Positions 46,065-59,227 of a stretch of 64,000 nt of DNA are shown here, piece after piece. The notes under the pieces were generated by a model. The model searched no databases and was not told where the DNA came from. It saw only the letters and a list, made by a program, of their open reading frames with translations. The DNA is taken from contig JAPDOI010000010.1 in assembly GCA_029168955.1 (NCBI GenBank), positions 717,501 to 781,500 on the forward strand. Reading direction: 5' to 3'. The stretch comes from Aplectana chamaeleonis. Lineage: Eukaryota; Nematoda; Chromadorea; Rhabditida; Cosmocercidae. Position numbers and translations under genes: made by a program. Positions within the stretch are counted from its first letter, which is position 1. Each line of letters opens with the position of its first letter.

Positions 46065-48239
46065 TAAAACAGGTGGTATCGCGACCAAAATTTCAAGTTT
46101 CTCTGGCCCCTGTTTGAAACTGATTGTTTGTTTCTGGGAACACCTTTAGGTCAGTCCCCCCCCCCTTTTTCGTGGCTAATTCTCATTTTCAAGCCATTAT
46201 ATTTCGGCAATTCCTCCAGAAATTCTTCTCTTTTGCAATGTTTCTCAAAATACAGGTTTTTGGAATCTTGCTCGGATCTCAGCGTTCCACGCAATGCAAC
46301 AATCAAATTTCTTTCGTAAGAAGCTGCCATAATCACTTCTAGATTATTATCAGCCCCATATCGAACTTTGGTTTTTGAGTTGTCGGGACCCGCTATGGCC
46401 AGTCAGTGCACTGAGGCAGTGTTACGTCGAGAGAACGCGCACCCTTTTCTTTCTTGTTTCTCGCTCCCAAACGCCACTGAACGGACGCTTCCCAACGCCC
46501 CTCACTCGTCGAGTTTCTATTCTAACCCTCCAGTGTTGAGGCGAGCTGCAGAGCTACACAGCGCGGAGAAGAAGAGCAGAGGAACAGGATCAAGCCAACT
46601 TGTCGCCTCACTTATCGATTCGTCATAGCGAGGAACAGGGAGTGTGAGCGACGTTAGTCTACCGTGCGGCCCAATTTAGCATTGAAAGCATTGAACTTAC
46701 ACATGTCTTACGGGCAAACAAGGCATATAGGGCTTACACAATCAATCGAGTTGGTGAAAGGAAAAGTCAAGTAAATTGTGGTTTTTCGACGTAATGTCAC
46801 GTTCAACTCAACAGCCCTTCCAGGAGGCCAGGAGTTACTGTTGGTAGCCTTTGCAGCTCCTGGCAGCTCACGATAAATATGTAGTTTTGAAAACCAGTCG
46901 TTATTTTTGCGATCCATTCTTTCTAACCCGGATTGTTATTATCACAAAATTGTGTTCGTTTTCTGCGGCCCCGCTAGCCAAGGTCAGCCAACTCAAGACA
47001 TTTAGAATCTTCGTGATAGGGGCTTTCCAATGGTATAATGCTTGTCGAGGTTCGAACTCAAACAAAAAGGTTCTGAGTCCTTCGTTCATATCCAAAGGAG
47101 CGATTTACTGCCGGTCCCTCGCTTTGCTCTCTGCTTCCCCGCGCCCTCTTCTGAAGATGTTGAAATCTTCGCGCTGCAGTGTCTCGCAATGAGCGAAGTA
47201 CTCCGAAATTGATTGGTTTCCGGCAGCCGAACTGGATTCGGGGTGCTAGCGGGAAGATGGCGTCGGTGGAAGCAGGAGGAACGAATACGGGGTAGAAGGG
47301 ATTTGACAATATGGATAGTTCTTAGGTTACGAAGGACAAGAACTGGATTGGAGAGGAGTAAACTGCACTGCAAAAGAGCAGAAAATTGAGATTCATAGAT
47401 GGAGAAAACTAAAAAAATGCTCTCTTTTGAACCCAGAGGTCCGCGCGAGCAGTTGCATCGCGTGTGAAATAAGACGCGTGCGGCTCAGTCTTAATGTTGA
47501 CCGATGTGTGATAGATTTGAATTGAGTGGCCACTAATACACGACTGAAAAGAGTAATCGCGCGGAGCGTTGTTGAATAAGCTCGACCGCGCCGCGTTGCG
47601 CTGCAGCGCGGCGGTCCGAAGGAGCAGAAAACTGAGGTTTAAAGAAGAAAAAACGAAGAAATGCTTCCTTTTAGAACCAGAAGTCCACGATAGCGATTGC
47701 GTCGCGTTCGCAAGAAGCCGCCAGCAACTCAGCTTCTACGATAAAACGGGCCTTTGCGAGATTTCAGCGATTTATGTTATTTCTCACAATGGTTCAGAGG
47801 GATTTCAAATAGAATTCTATCAAAGCCTGAATGATACCATTTACGGGGCTCATAAATGCCTGTGAATGACTCATCGCGTGGAGTGACATTGCATGACCTC
47901 AGGCAATCGCGGGGTCTGTGGCCGGTTAAAACGCCCCTTTCCCAGTCAAATTGATCGGATCTGGCTGATCGGCGGAGGTTTCGGCATGACTCATGACTGC
48001 CGAAGTTTTCGTGGTAATGTCTCATATGTGGCGGAGATTTCGGGTCTACGTGTTGCATTGTCTGCACTGTTTTTCTCTGATACTCTCTCGTGTAGAGCGC
48101 GTAAACGGCAGCCCACAATGTATACGCTGCCATTAAATGGAGGTGTTTGTGCTTGTCGTTGTTGGTATTGTTCGGGATATCGACGCTCTGGCGGGCGTCG
48201 GTGGCAGGTTGATTCGCTAAGGCTGCTTCTCGACCTGCC

Positions 48240-48460
48240 ACCGACGCACGCGACTGCAGGAGTGGTAGGTGGTGGGAGGTGGGAGGTAATAAGGCAAAAC
48301 TTTCGGTGTAAACACGTGGGTGTGACGTCACTTTGAGTGGTCGGAGGGAGGTGATTAGGCAGAGCTCTCGGTGTGAAAGGGCCAACTGTGACGTGGCATT
48401 GTAGGGTCGGTGGGAGGTTGGCACGCGGAATTTTCAGCATGAATGGGGGAGTTTTCGGGC
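48240..48460. repeat. Degenerate tandem repeat in the foldback core
   Basis: About three diverged units share GGTGGGAGGT or GGAGGGAGGTGA, CTCTCGGTGTGAA and GTGACGT. The open frames here arise from this repeat. Confidence 0.55.
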
Positions 48461-51098
48461 CTTGCCCGCCCCTTTTTTCGTTCCGAGCGGCAGCACGCTA
48501 CCTGTTCAACTCCTCTCAACCGGCCACCGACCCCCGCGAGTGTGTGAGACATTGACCGTAACGTGTTGTGATGCAACGCGGCAGTCAGATTGATGAGAAG
48601 ATTTGAGAACCGCCCGTACAGTGCAATTCTCTTCATTAAATTCTAGCCCTCGATATTTAGCAATTAGACCACCCAAAAGGTTTCCCGCTAGTACCCCGAG
48701 TCCACTTCGGCTGCCGGAAGTCAATCAATTTCGGGGTATCTACTTCGCTCACTGAGCGATACATGCGAGACACTGCAGCACGAAGATTTCGACATCTTCG
48801 AAAGAGGGCGCGGGGAAGCCGAGGGCAAAGCGAGGGACCGGCAGTAAATCGCTCCTCTGGACATGAACGACGGACTCACAAGGGAACCACAATAAGTCAT
48901 AGTGACCATTCCAAATGAAATGTACTTTTATAGAACCATTTTCGGACAAAAAGTCCGAATATGCCAATCGCAGCTGCCTAGACCCATTCTGAAAAAAGTT
49001 ATGAGCGTTTTTTAAAGCCTCGCGGCAAGGTAAAGGTACCTACCCCCCATGGATTTTTTGAGGTGTTTTTGAATTTTTCTCCTGATTTTGCTAAAAACAT
49101 GTGTGTAGGGGTAATCTGGGGTGCTGAACATGGATCTGGGGTTTGCTTGCCCAAATTTCAAGGTTTACTGTACGTTACGGTAGGTAACATGCCATTTAGG
49201 AGGCAAAACTTACCTCAATAATCCGATAATCGGCAAATGGACAAATTCGTTTTCAGCACCCCAAATAACCCCCACTTAGAATTTTTGAGACAAATCTGAG
49301 ACTTTGACCAAACTACCGTATACCCACCGTAATCTATCGTAGGCTGCCAAAATTCGATGAACCGACATCAGATTCGTGTTCAGCACTCCAAATAACCAAC
49401 CCCCAGAGAAATAACTTGAGCATATTCTATCGAAGCACTCCGGAAATCGTCAAAAGGCGAGATTTCCCATCAAATTCTCCCCCGATGAGAACCTGTGAAC
49501 AAATACAGTCGCAAATTTAGGAAAATCGATAATTGAGCCTCAGATTCGTGATCAGCAACCCCAAATAACCCTCCAGAGCGAATTTTAGTCAAATCTGGAA
49601 TATTTTTCTAAAACGCTTCGGAGAACCCTGTAATGGGTATAAATAAACGCCCAGCCGAAAATCCGAACAAGTATAAAACGCTGTTAGTCTGCGCAAAGGT
49701 TTGGAAAATGTTTCCTTCAACCCAACTTTGCTTAGTGGGGTAGTTTTGGGCGCTGAACACGATTATGAGGTCCGTTTTCAGTTTCCGTAAATTTAACGCG
49801 CTTCTTGGAGGGTACAATAAGTACGAAAATCAGAGAAAAAATGCCTATAACTTTTTTTTCAGAGTGGGTTCAGGCAGGCATGCTGCGATGGGCATATTCG
49901 GACTCTTTCTCGTCCGAGAGTGGTTCTATAGAAAATATACATTTCGTTTGGAATGAGTCTAGCTATGACTTATTGTGGTTCCACTTGTCAACAAACCTTC
50001 TTTGTTTGAGTTTGAACCTCGACAAACATTATACCATTCTGGAAAGCCCTTATCACGAAGATTCTAAATGTCTTGGGTTGGCTGACCGTGGCTAGCAGGG
50101 CCGCTGAAAATGGAGAAAATTTTGTGATAATAATAATCCGGGTTAGAAAGAATGGATCGCAAAAATAGCGACTTCTTTTTTCAAAACTACATATTTAACG
50201 TGAGCTGCGAGGAGCTGCAAAGGCTACCAACAGTAACTCCTGGCCTCCTTGAAGGGCTGCAAACGTCACTCATTAGACATCGCTGGGAACCACTTTTCGC
50301 GATCTAGATTTTCTCCGAGTTTCTCATTATGGAGAGATTCAGAGACATTCGATTTGCAAGCATTAAGCTTCTGCCCGTGCACCCAAGCAAAAGAATTCTT
50401 GTGGGTCTGGAAATGGCAAAAACATTCTGGTTTGAAAATGCGAAATTTGAAACTTTGTAGAAAACGTCGGTCAGCCGCGGACAGCTCAATGACCTGCTGT
50501 CTATATCGTTTAGATTGCTGAGTTGGACGCGATATTACGGTCGAAAAACCACAATTTACTAGGCTTCTACTTTCGCCAAATCGATTGATTGTGTGCTTCC
50601 ATATGCCTTTGTTTGCCCGTAAGACATTTGTATGCTCAAAATAAAGAGCTCTCGATGCTAATCTTGTGCCATGTTCTCCAGATCTCAGTTGGAGCACTTT
50701 GAGCCGAGTTATGACGAAAAGTAGCAAAAGTCGCGATCTCGCGACTTTTGCGGCTTTTTGAGCAAATTAGTGCGGGTATTGTAGTGCGTGTATTGCACTC
50801 TTGTGCTATAATTCGTCCCTTGATCTGTGCGGTTGGTGAAGTCAAATATTTACAACAATGTGATACCCAGCTTCAGTTTTCGTGCACTCGATTGATTCTG
50901 TGAAACCCTATATGCCTTGTTTGCAGGGTAAGACATGTGTGTGCTCAAAATGAAGACCTCTCGCTGCTGATTCTAAATATGCCCCCTTTAGCAAACCCAA
51001 AAGGACCGCTTTGAACGAAGTTATGACAAAGCGGCTGTTTCCGGCAGAAAAAAAGCGCCGGAAACGCCGTTTTTCCCAAAGTCGCGGGCGGTATTGTA

Positions 51099-52036
51099 CT
51101 ACTCTCTGATTGATTTTTCGATAAACGACCAATATAATGTTGCAGAAGCTTCCTCTGGCCCTGTTTTTGCAATTTTTCACTGAAAGAGACTATGCGCGTT
51201 GCAACGAACGATGACGATTTTCGCAGTTTTCTTCTGCAAGTAGGCAAAGGGAGTTCCGAACACGTAAATCTTTCTCCAGATGTGTGTTTTCCCATCAGCT
51301 TACCAAGCACCTTGTGCACCAATCATACTACCTTTCCAGAATATATGCTCCGGAGATATTGTTCCGCGATATACGGAGATTGCATTGATTCAACGCGGAC
51401 TATCACTCTTTCTGACCGGGCAATTATAACTCCGCTAAGAGCTCGTGTTAGTGATCTAAACCAGAAGGTGCTCGAAAGGATGACTGGTGCAACGCGCAGT
51501 TATATTTCCGTCGATACTGCAATCATCGAGGACGAAAAAAAACGCTGCGCGAATCAATGTGAGCGCTTTATCAATAGAGTTGAAGGACCGTCGCCACCGC
51601 CAAATACTCTTCATTTGAAAACTGGCGCTATAGTAATGCTTCTCAAGAACTTAGACGTCACAAGCGGGCTTTGCTATGGAACGCGAATGATCGTCCATTC
51701 CTGTGAACAGTGTGTCCTGCATTGCATCTTTGCGTGTAGGAAGTTGCCGTGGACAGGACGTCATACTGCTGCGAATTCATAATTATGCTGACTCTCCTTG
51801 TGGCGCTGGATTTCGCCTCGGCAGAACCCAGTTTCCTATTACACTCGCTTTCGCGATGTCCATCAACAAGAGCCAAAGCTAGTCTTTTTCGAGATTCGGA
51901 GTGTTTCCACCAGACCGTCTTCTCACACGGACAGCTCTATGTATGTGGCACTCAGTAGAATGCGTTCCAGAGACGGTTTGATCGTTAAATCGTCTTCCCA
52001 CCCAATCAAGAACATAGTTTTTCCTGGAGTGCACTA
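51099..52036 (+). pseudogene. Helitron helicase, C-terminal part (after the insertions)
   Basis: The frame resumes with LKETMRVATNDDDFRSFLLQ (51180-51240), then LPSTLCTNH, YGDCIDSTRTITLSDRAIIT, LKTGAIVMLLKNLDVTSGLC (51610-51670), and in a shifted frame VFSHGQLY followed by YVALSRMRSRDGLIVKS (51945-51995). These are the C-terminal motifs of PIF1/RecD-like Helitron helicases. At least two frameshifts near 51690 and 51930 and the 8-kb interruption upstream make it a pseudogene. No Helitron 3' hairpin with a CTRR end could be fixed downstream. Confidence 0.85.
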
Positions 52037-55000
52037 GAAGTGTCAATGATCTGAAGAATGCAACAAACTTCACCACACAGCTTCACATATCAAACCACAT
52101 TTTCAAAATCATCCTTCACATGGACATGTTTTCCGACAAGAAGTGGGCACAACATTTAAAAGATTGGTTTTGAAATTATCCACCTATAACTTCTTTCAGG
52201 ACTCACCGTGAGATAGAAGTTTCATACCTATTGTACTTCTCCAAAAATTCATCGCATTTTTTTGACGAAAAAATCCTTGAAACGAACTTCATAATCAAAA
52301 TTCAGCGCCGACTTCATCTGACGATTTTCTGAATGTGGCGACAAATGTGGCTCAAATCGTTCTTCTTACTTGGGGGGGTCATTTGGAGATTGGCTCAACA
52401 CAAATATGATGTTAGTTTATGCGCCGCCAAATTTTTGACAGCCTACTGTAGATTACGGTGGGTGAAAATAGGTAGTTTAGTCTGTCTCATATCTATTACC
52501 TCAAATTACACGTTTGCTATGTGGGGGTCATTTGGGGTGCAGAATACGAATTCGGTGTCCGTTTATCGATTATCGATTTATTAAGGTAGGTTTTGCTCCT
52601 TCATGGCATGTTACGCGGTACCGTAACCTACAGCAAACCTTGTAAAATTTTGACAAGGTACCCTTTACCTTGCCGCGAGACTTTGAAAACGCTCATAACT
52701 TCTTTTCAGAGTGGGTCTAGGATCAAATATGCTTGCGATACGTATATTCGGACTTCTCGTCCGAGAATGGTTCTAGAAACCCCAGTACATTTCATTTGGG
52801 CCAATGGTTACGCTGACTTACAGTGGCTCTTTTTCTCTAAGAACTCGTGTAGCAAGTCTCTAAGAGATCATGTAGCACTCAGCCAAGAAATCCCCACCGC
52901 AGGTTCCTGAAAGTTATAAGCCAAAAACGGTCATTTTTTGTGCTCTCAGTCTTGCAAAAAGCCCACGTTAACCTTTCGGAAAATCCGAAATGGACCTTTT
53001 CATAATGTCAAGAAACCGTTTTTAGCTGGCCTGGAAAACTACCAATAGTTCCTTGAGCAAAGTTTGGGTACGAATGCTAGTCGACTTTCCATACTTTGTC
53101 CAGGCTGACAGCGTTTTTGAATTTATTTCTTGTACGATGATTTTGACTGTGCCGGTTGGGCGGTTACTTTTATCAATTAGTGGCCTCTAGAAACTGGCAA
53201 CTTTGGGCCTTAGAGTCCTAATTATAGCCCGATTCTTCACTTAAAAATTCCCGCTCTACCTTTCTAGTTTTTCGGCTGTTCTCAATCTAAGCTGATTGTT
53301 TGTAGTTTTTTCGGATGACGTTTTCCCATCGCGACCACTTCCTTTAAGCGGAAGCCACTGCTGTGCGTGCCTTTCAACCCCAAACTTGGGCTAGTGCGGT
53401 CAAGTACCTCAAACCTGGGGAATTAAAGGCCAACATCGAGCCCCTGTCCTGCTTGAGCCCCGAGAGTGCGCCGTATACCTGATGAAATCTCTTGGCCGGT
53501 AATCCTAAGTTACTTGCGACTTATCTTGTGTCATTTAAGCATGGTTGTAACAAATATATCGGTAGGCGCACTGAACACGGTGGTTCCGTAGATATGTTGT
53601 ATGGGTTAAATGACATCAGATAACTCGCAAATAACTTACATCGCCTACTGTGGAATTCACACTATAGTTTATAGCAACCATTCCAAATGAAAAGTACTTT
53701 TCTAGGAACCATTTTCAGACGAAAAGTCTGAATTTGCCCATTCGCAGCTGCCTAGAACCACTTAAGATAGGTTTTGGCCCTGAATGGCATATTACCTATT
53801 TTCAGAAGAACCTCTAGAATTTCAATAAAAGACCCACTTTGAAAAAGTTATAGGCGTTTTTCTCTGATTTTCTGACATACCTAGCTTGTGACAAATGCGG
53901 CTCCAAAAATCGTTCTTCATAATAATTTTGGACGGCTCAGAAATCCGAAACGGACTTCATAATCGTGTTCAGCGCCGACTTCCTTGACAGATTCAGCTGT
54001 AAATGAATGGCGAGGTGTACAAATGTGGCCTAAAGTTTCGTCAGTCTTCATGGGGGGGGTCATTTGGAGATTTCTGGCTCCAACACAAAGCAATGATGTT
54101 GGAATTCATCTGATTTTTACAGCCTACTGTGTCCGATTACGGTGGGTGTACGTAGCTAGTCAGTCTCATATTTGTCCTCAAAATTTCTATGGGGGCTATT
54201 TAAAAGTGCTAATGAATACGAATTCGGTGTCAGCAAAGTTTATCGATTATCAGATTGATCTAAGGTAGGGTTTGCCTCCTAAATGGCACAGTGTTACTCT
54301 ACCGTAACCTACAGCAAACCCTTAAATTTTGACAAGCTTTGTACTCCTTACTTCTTGCCGATTCAGGCTTGTGAAAACGCTCATAACTTGCTATTTCAGA
54401 GGGTCTAGGCAGCTGCGATACGCATATTCGACTTTTCGTCCGAGAATGGTTCTAGACTATCAAAGCATATTCATTTGAAGGGAATGTTATGACTTACAGT
54501 GGTCTCCCTTGTAAGAAAGAACTCGTAGCAAGTCTCTAAGAGATCATGTAGTCACCAAACTGCATTAAGAAATCCCCACCGCAGGTTCCGGGGAAGCTTA
54601 TAAGCCAAAAACGGTCATTTTTGTGCCTTTTGTACCTTCCAAAAGCGCGTTAACCTTCGGAAAATCCGGAAACGGACCTCATAAATGTATGTTCAGCCAG
54701 GCCCAAAACTACCACCCTGTTACCACCCTGAGCAAAGTTTGGGTGAATGCGCACTTTCCATACTTTGTCCAGGCTGACAGCGTTTTTGGACTTGTACGGA
54801 CTTCCGGCTGGGCGGTTACTTTTATCAATTAGGGGTTCAGAAAGCGGGCTTTCAGAAAAAATGTTCCAGATTTGACTTAAAATTCTCTTCTGGCAGGGGT
54901 TTTTTGGGGCGCTGATCATGAATCTAGGGTTTGTTTGTCGATTTTCCGAAGTTTTCGGCCTAATTCACTCGAAGCTTCCCAACCGGGGAAATTTCAAGGG

Positions 55001-56730
55001 AAAAAGGCCACTTTCGAGATTTCCGGATTTCTTCGATGGATTTGTCTCTGAGGGTAATTTGGTGTGCTTGACACGTCTTGCCAATTTTCTACCGATTACG
55101 GTAGGTATACGGTGGTTCGATCAATATGTCAGATTTGACTCAAAATTTGTATCCGGGGGTTATTCGGGGTGGTGAATACGAATTTGATGTTCATTCGCCG
55201 TTTTTCGAACCATTAAGATAGGTTTTGCCCCCTGAATGGCATATTACCTAAGAAGAACCTCAGAATTTCAACAAAAAGACCCCAGATTCGTTTTCAGCAT
55301 CCTTTACATACAAGTTTTGAGCAAAATCCGAAATTTTTTCCGAGACATCCCAACAATTTTCTGATGGGTGTCCTTAACACCAGCTGCTCAGGGCGGGGTA
55401 CTGCAAAGTTTTACTATAAGTGCTCAAGAGATACTGACCATATAATTCAATTCCGCAGATCCGATATACGCTTTGTACACTTCCCCTATGAGTTTGATTC
55501 ATATTTGTGCTATAAAATCGTGAAACAGTTCCTGTGACATTCCTTTCAAAAGTGTTTTTGCGTTCACTGGTCACTCTGCACGCTCTCCACAACAGTGCTC
55601 AGCTTGAACGTGCATTCACCAAACCTAGCGTACTACATTCTTTTGCGTTCAGGTTTATTTGCTTATGGAAATCGTCGGAGCTGGAAATTTTCTATTTTGA
55701 AACACAGACTATCAATGTTTTATCTCACAAGGGAACTATACAAAGCGTAGGTCGGATCTGCCAAAACGACTAGTATCGCTAGTATCTCTTCTGGCTCCAT
55801 GTGAGCTCAGCGATCGCGTTGAGAAGCGAGAATTCACAAAAAGCATCTACTGTAATGGGCTGAGTTCTTCGTACAAGCCCGCAAAGCTGGACTTGGTCGT
55901 GTCAGCCAGCTATGACACATTTTACACTACCAGAACTTCGGAACATAGGTATACTGGAAGTCCCTCGCGGGACTGATAGGGTTATTAACAGATATGCCTC
56001 AAAAATCATTTGCTGAGGGTTATTCGTAGTACTAAACACGAATCTGGAGTCCGTTTATCGATTTTTCTGCGAATTGCAGTAGAGTTAGCTAGGTATACTG
56101 AAGTTTGGTCAAAATCTCAGATTTTACTCAAAATTTGTGTACGGGGTTATTCCGGGGTGGGAAATACGAATTTAACGTCCGTTCGTCGATTTTCAGAATA
56201 TTAAGGTGGGTTTTGTCTCTCGTGACGTAATACCTGCGTAACCTACAGTAAACCTTCGAAACTTGACAAATGGATTCCAGATTCGTGTTCACCACCCTAG
56301 ATTACCCCTACATACAAGTTTTGGGCTAATTCCGAGAAAATTGTTTGAAACTCGTTAAAAAATGCCTGATGGGTGGGTACCCTTGCCTTTTCGCGAGGCT
56401 TAAAAATTGCTGATAACTTTTCAGACCACTGCAGCTCAGGGCGGATACTGCGCTTTTTACTATTGAGCCACAAGAGATACTAATCGATACTGATCGTTTT
56501 TGGCAGATCCGACCTACGCTTTTTATACTTCCTTGTCAGGTCGGTACACAGGAGTTATAGCGATCCTTTTTGCTGAAGTTTTAGATTCAGGGGCTTTTGA
56601 TACGATTGTTTTCCTTTCTTTTTCTCGCATGTCTGGAAGCGCCTCTACCTCTTCACCAAACAGTCTGCATATTTCCTTGTGCAAAAATAAAGCCGTTGAT
56701 TGACTGATTAATTAATTGACATTAACGTTT
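52037..56730. repeat. Degenerate interspersed repeat region
   Basis: No gene is supported. A motif around GGGGTTATTCGGGGTGCTGAACACGAAT, with GGTAGGTTTTGCCTCCT and CCGTAACCTACAGTAAACC, recurs many times here and at 49020-49700, 14800-15130 and 28640-29050. Positions 52320-53110 and 54000-54790 are diverged direct copies with an offset of about 1.68 kb, differing by unusually many 1 to 4-base indels. A family B fragment lies at 53180-53346. AATAAAGCCGTTGATTGACTGA at 56687 looks like a LINE 3' end. Confidence 0.6.
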
Positions 56731-56733
56731 CTG

Positions 56734-56921
56734 CGAGCTGGCTCGCCGCTTCCCTGTCTGCGCCCATCTGCTGTGATTCACTTTAAACCCCAGCCTGATT
56801 GGTTTAACGTCCGCCACCCTGCTTTGCATTGGGGTGGCGGACGTTTGGCTGAAATGGTCGGGGCATAAACTAGGGCAGAGACGCAGAGGACAGGGGAAGC
56901 GGTGAGCTCGTCCGGCGAGCT
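56734..56921. repeat. Palindromic element
   Basis: The outer inverse pair is GCGAGCTGGCTCGCCGCTTC at the left, against GAAGCGGTGAGCTCG and GGCGAGC at the right. The inner perfect hairpin is ACGTCCGCCACCC and GGGTGGCGGACGT (56807-56845). It is likely a small foldback MITE. Confidence 0.65.
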
Positions 56922-59227
56922 ATCCCTTAACTCCATTGGTGTATGCCAATCAAACATCCTCTCTCTCATTGAAATGAACTGGTTTTACTATCTTTGAGAA
57001 TCCCGTGAGTGTCTGCGATACTTAAAGCAAGTGAGGAATGTAGGGTGTATCAATTTCTCAGCAAGCTTAGTCACTCAAGAACTTGTCGTAACGGCTACAT
57101 GGAAAGCATTAAATAATAGGAAAACGATAGAGATTTCTCATTGACTGCATGCAATTTGGCAAAGCAGTACCACCTCGACCGTGCAATTATTCCTCTAGTT
57201 TTTGCATGAGGTGAAGATGTATATCTTCTCATTAACAATCGCCCCTCTCATTAACAATCGCCCTCCGGAACGAAAAAAGCATTCCAAACTTGGTCGTTTC
57301 CAACCGTTCTTGAAATTGACTTGGTGCTGTAAGTTTTGAAGTGCCTTTCTGAACTCTCGTGTTTTGGAATATTTCCCGGCAGGGCTCGCACTTTGGTTTT
57401 CCCATCACTCAATTTTTTCGCGCTCGAGTTGACCTACCGCAGCACCACAATTTGGAGGCATGCGGCTTCAATACAAAATATGCACTAACTTTAGTTATTA
57501 GCGTTTTATGTCGAGCGAAATTATCTTCTCTAAAGGTTGATTTTTGTTCAAGCATCTGTAGACGCCCTATGTCGTGACTTCCGTCCGACTTAGTCATCTA
57601 AAGGCCGCCGCCTGGCGCTTCTTCCTTCACTGGTCCCGCCACGATCTGTACAAAGAGGAATTGCATCATCATGCGGGGACGCAGAATCCGCGCCACCGCG
57701 CGCCGCCCTGAAATTAAGAGCGCCAGTGCCGACGCCTCTTCGTCAGTGCGGGTCATCGATTGCCGTCATCGGGTGCGCCGCTCTTCGTGCGTTCGCGTCA
57801 CATGCCTGTGACGTCCTGCTTCCCTTCGATCGTCGTCAGTTCTGCGAGCCGCCGTCCTGCCGATTCCGCGCGTACGGAGGAGGGTCTACCGTGAGGTAAT
57901 CCACACACACCTCCCCTGCTCCTGTCATCGTCTGATGGTAGAGCAGGGGCCTGGTCGACTTCCAGCCCTCACTGCCCGTGCGTCCGGTTCCTCCCATACC
58001 TGGAAGTTCGTCATCAGGCCGGTAGGAGTTTGTCCTCTCCCGTCTCAGCTGGGCAAGGTCCGTCCCCCTGACACGTAGGGAGTAATTGTATTCAACTTAT
58101 GTATATATTTATTGCCGCGTTCAGTAGCGTTTAGTATTCTAAAAAGAGGTAAACGCATATTTTATACTTGTGTCCTGTTGTGTAGCAATATTATACCGTA
58201 CATTGAACAGTGTATACTTGGTGTGGTGGCATATATTATGCTTTGTGTACACCGCTTTTAATGGCGGTTCTTCTGTTTAGTTGAACTCATCCTGGAGTTG
58301 GCCCTGGGTTTGTAGGTAAGGGCGTGGTAACAGCGTAGTGTGCGACCAGGAGGCTGTAAGACTAACACACATGTATTATTCCATACTCGGCTTTCCGGGT
58401 GCGTGGCGGGCATAAGCATAGGGCACGCCGTAAGTCCTCTGGTTCATTCTAGTCCCGGGCTAGTGGCTGCTCACGTTCCGTGACAACCGATGCTGCAAGG
58501 ACAGGAAACGCAGACTCAGGTGGCGGAAGGCCACAGTAAGCGTGGCGACACCCTATGTCTCTCAATAAACATGCTTATAAAGCTTGGAAGGACCAGGATA
58601 ACGGCACAATAGTTTTTTACAACCCTGCTTTGAAGAAAAAATTATAATTATTTGTCGATTCTGTTTCATTACTCCAGCATCTGTTCAGTATGTTTTTCCT
58701 TCGTTTACTTTCGTTTTCTACTAAGCAGTTTATTCTAACTCTATTTCAATTTTCCTATACACTCATACATAGGCATCTCGAGAAATGATGAAGAAAAAAA
58801 CGAAGCATTATCTAGTGTTTCCCATAACCAAACAAGAAACATCAACCAACAAATTCCTATTTGTAAAATGCCCAAACGCGCGCCGGAACAAGCATAGCTA
58901 AAGATTGAGCTTGACGGACGAACTGCCGCGCCTGACTCTGCCGCGGAGTCTTGTCTCTGCGCTCTAGCCCATCGGCCTAAACGTCCCACACCCACGAAAG
59001 CACTGTGCTTTGTTGCTTGTGACTCCTTTAGTTTCTAGTTTATTAGAGATATTACACAAAGTAGACAACTATCAAATATGCACTCGAACCATAACGACAA
59101 CCGGTATTGGCTTCGACAGACTACTTTCAGAGCTACAAAGTTCTTACAATACCAAAAGTCGCCTATCAACACTGGGATAGAGACGATTGGGTACTACAAC
59201 ACAATAAAGCCCAAAATTCTCGAGGTT
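56922..59227. other. Non-coding region, GC-rich from 57600 to 58550
   Basis: No gene is supported. A CCCCTGCTC/GAGCAGGGG hairpin at about 57923-57950 and GTAGAGCAGGGGCCTGGTCG resemble a tRNA-like box A, but no convincing box B or tRNA fold is present. AATAAACATGC at 58565 could be a polyadenylation signal of an unrecognised transcript. Confidence 0.35.

Larger units (their letters stand above)
44361..51098. mobile_element. 6.7-kb foldback element, TA-flanked, inserted in Helitron helicase
   Basis: The left end TACAATACCGCCCGCGACTT and the right end AAGTCGCGGGCGGTATTGTA are perfect inverse copies, consistent with a TA target site. Inverse similarity goes deep: 44361-44570 pairs with 50890-51098, 46680-47050 with 50000-50260, and 47080-47220 with 48700-48880. 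The middle (47260-48660) is single copy. A Harbinger-like MITE is nested at 45301-46064. No transposase frame is recognised, so this appears non-autonomous. The family D MITE at 3898-4424 carries related ends. Confidence 0.8.

Noticed and set aside
47777..48724. Several frames of 70 to 215 codons in the foldback core
   Set aside because: They overlap on both strands, include degenerate tandem repeats, and show no domain or splice signals.
57920..58000. Possible tRNA or tRNA-derived SINE
   Set aside because: A GGTAGAGCA box-A-like string is present, but no proper box B, acceptor stem or anticodon arm can be drawn.
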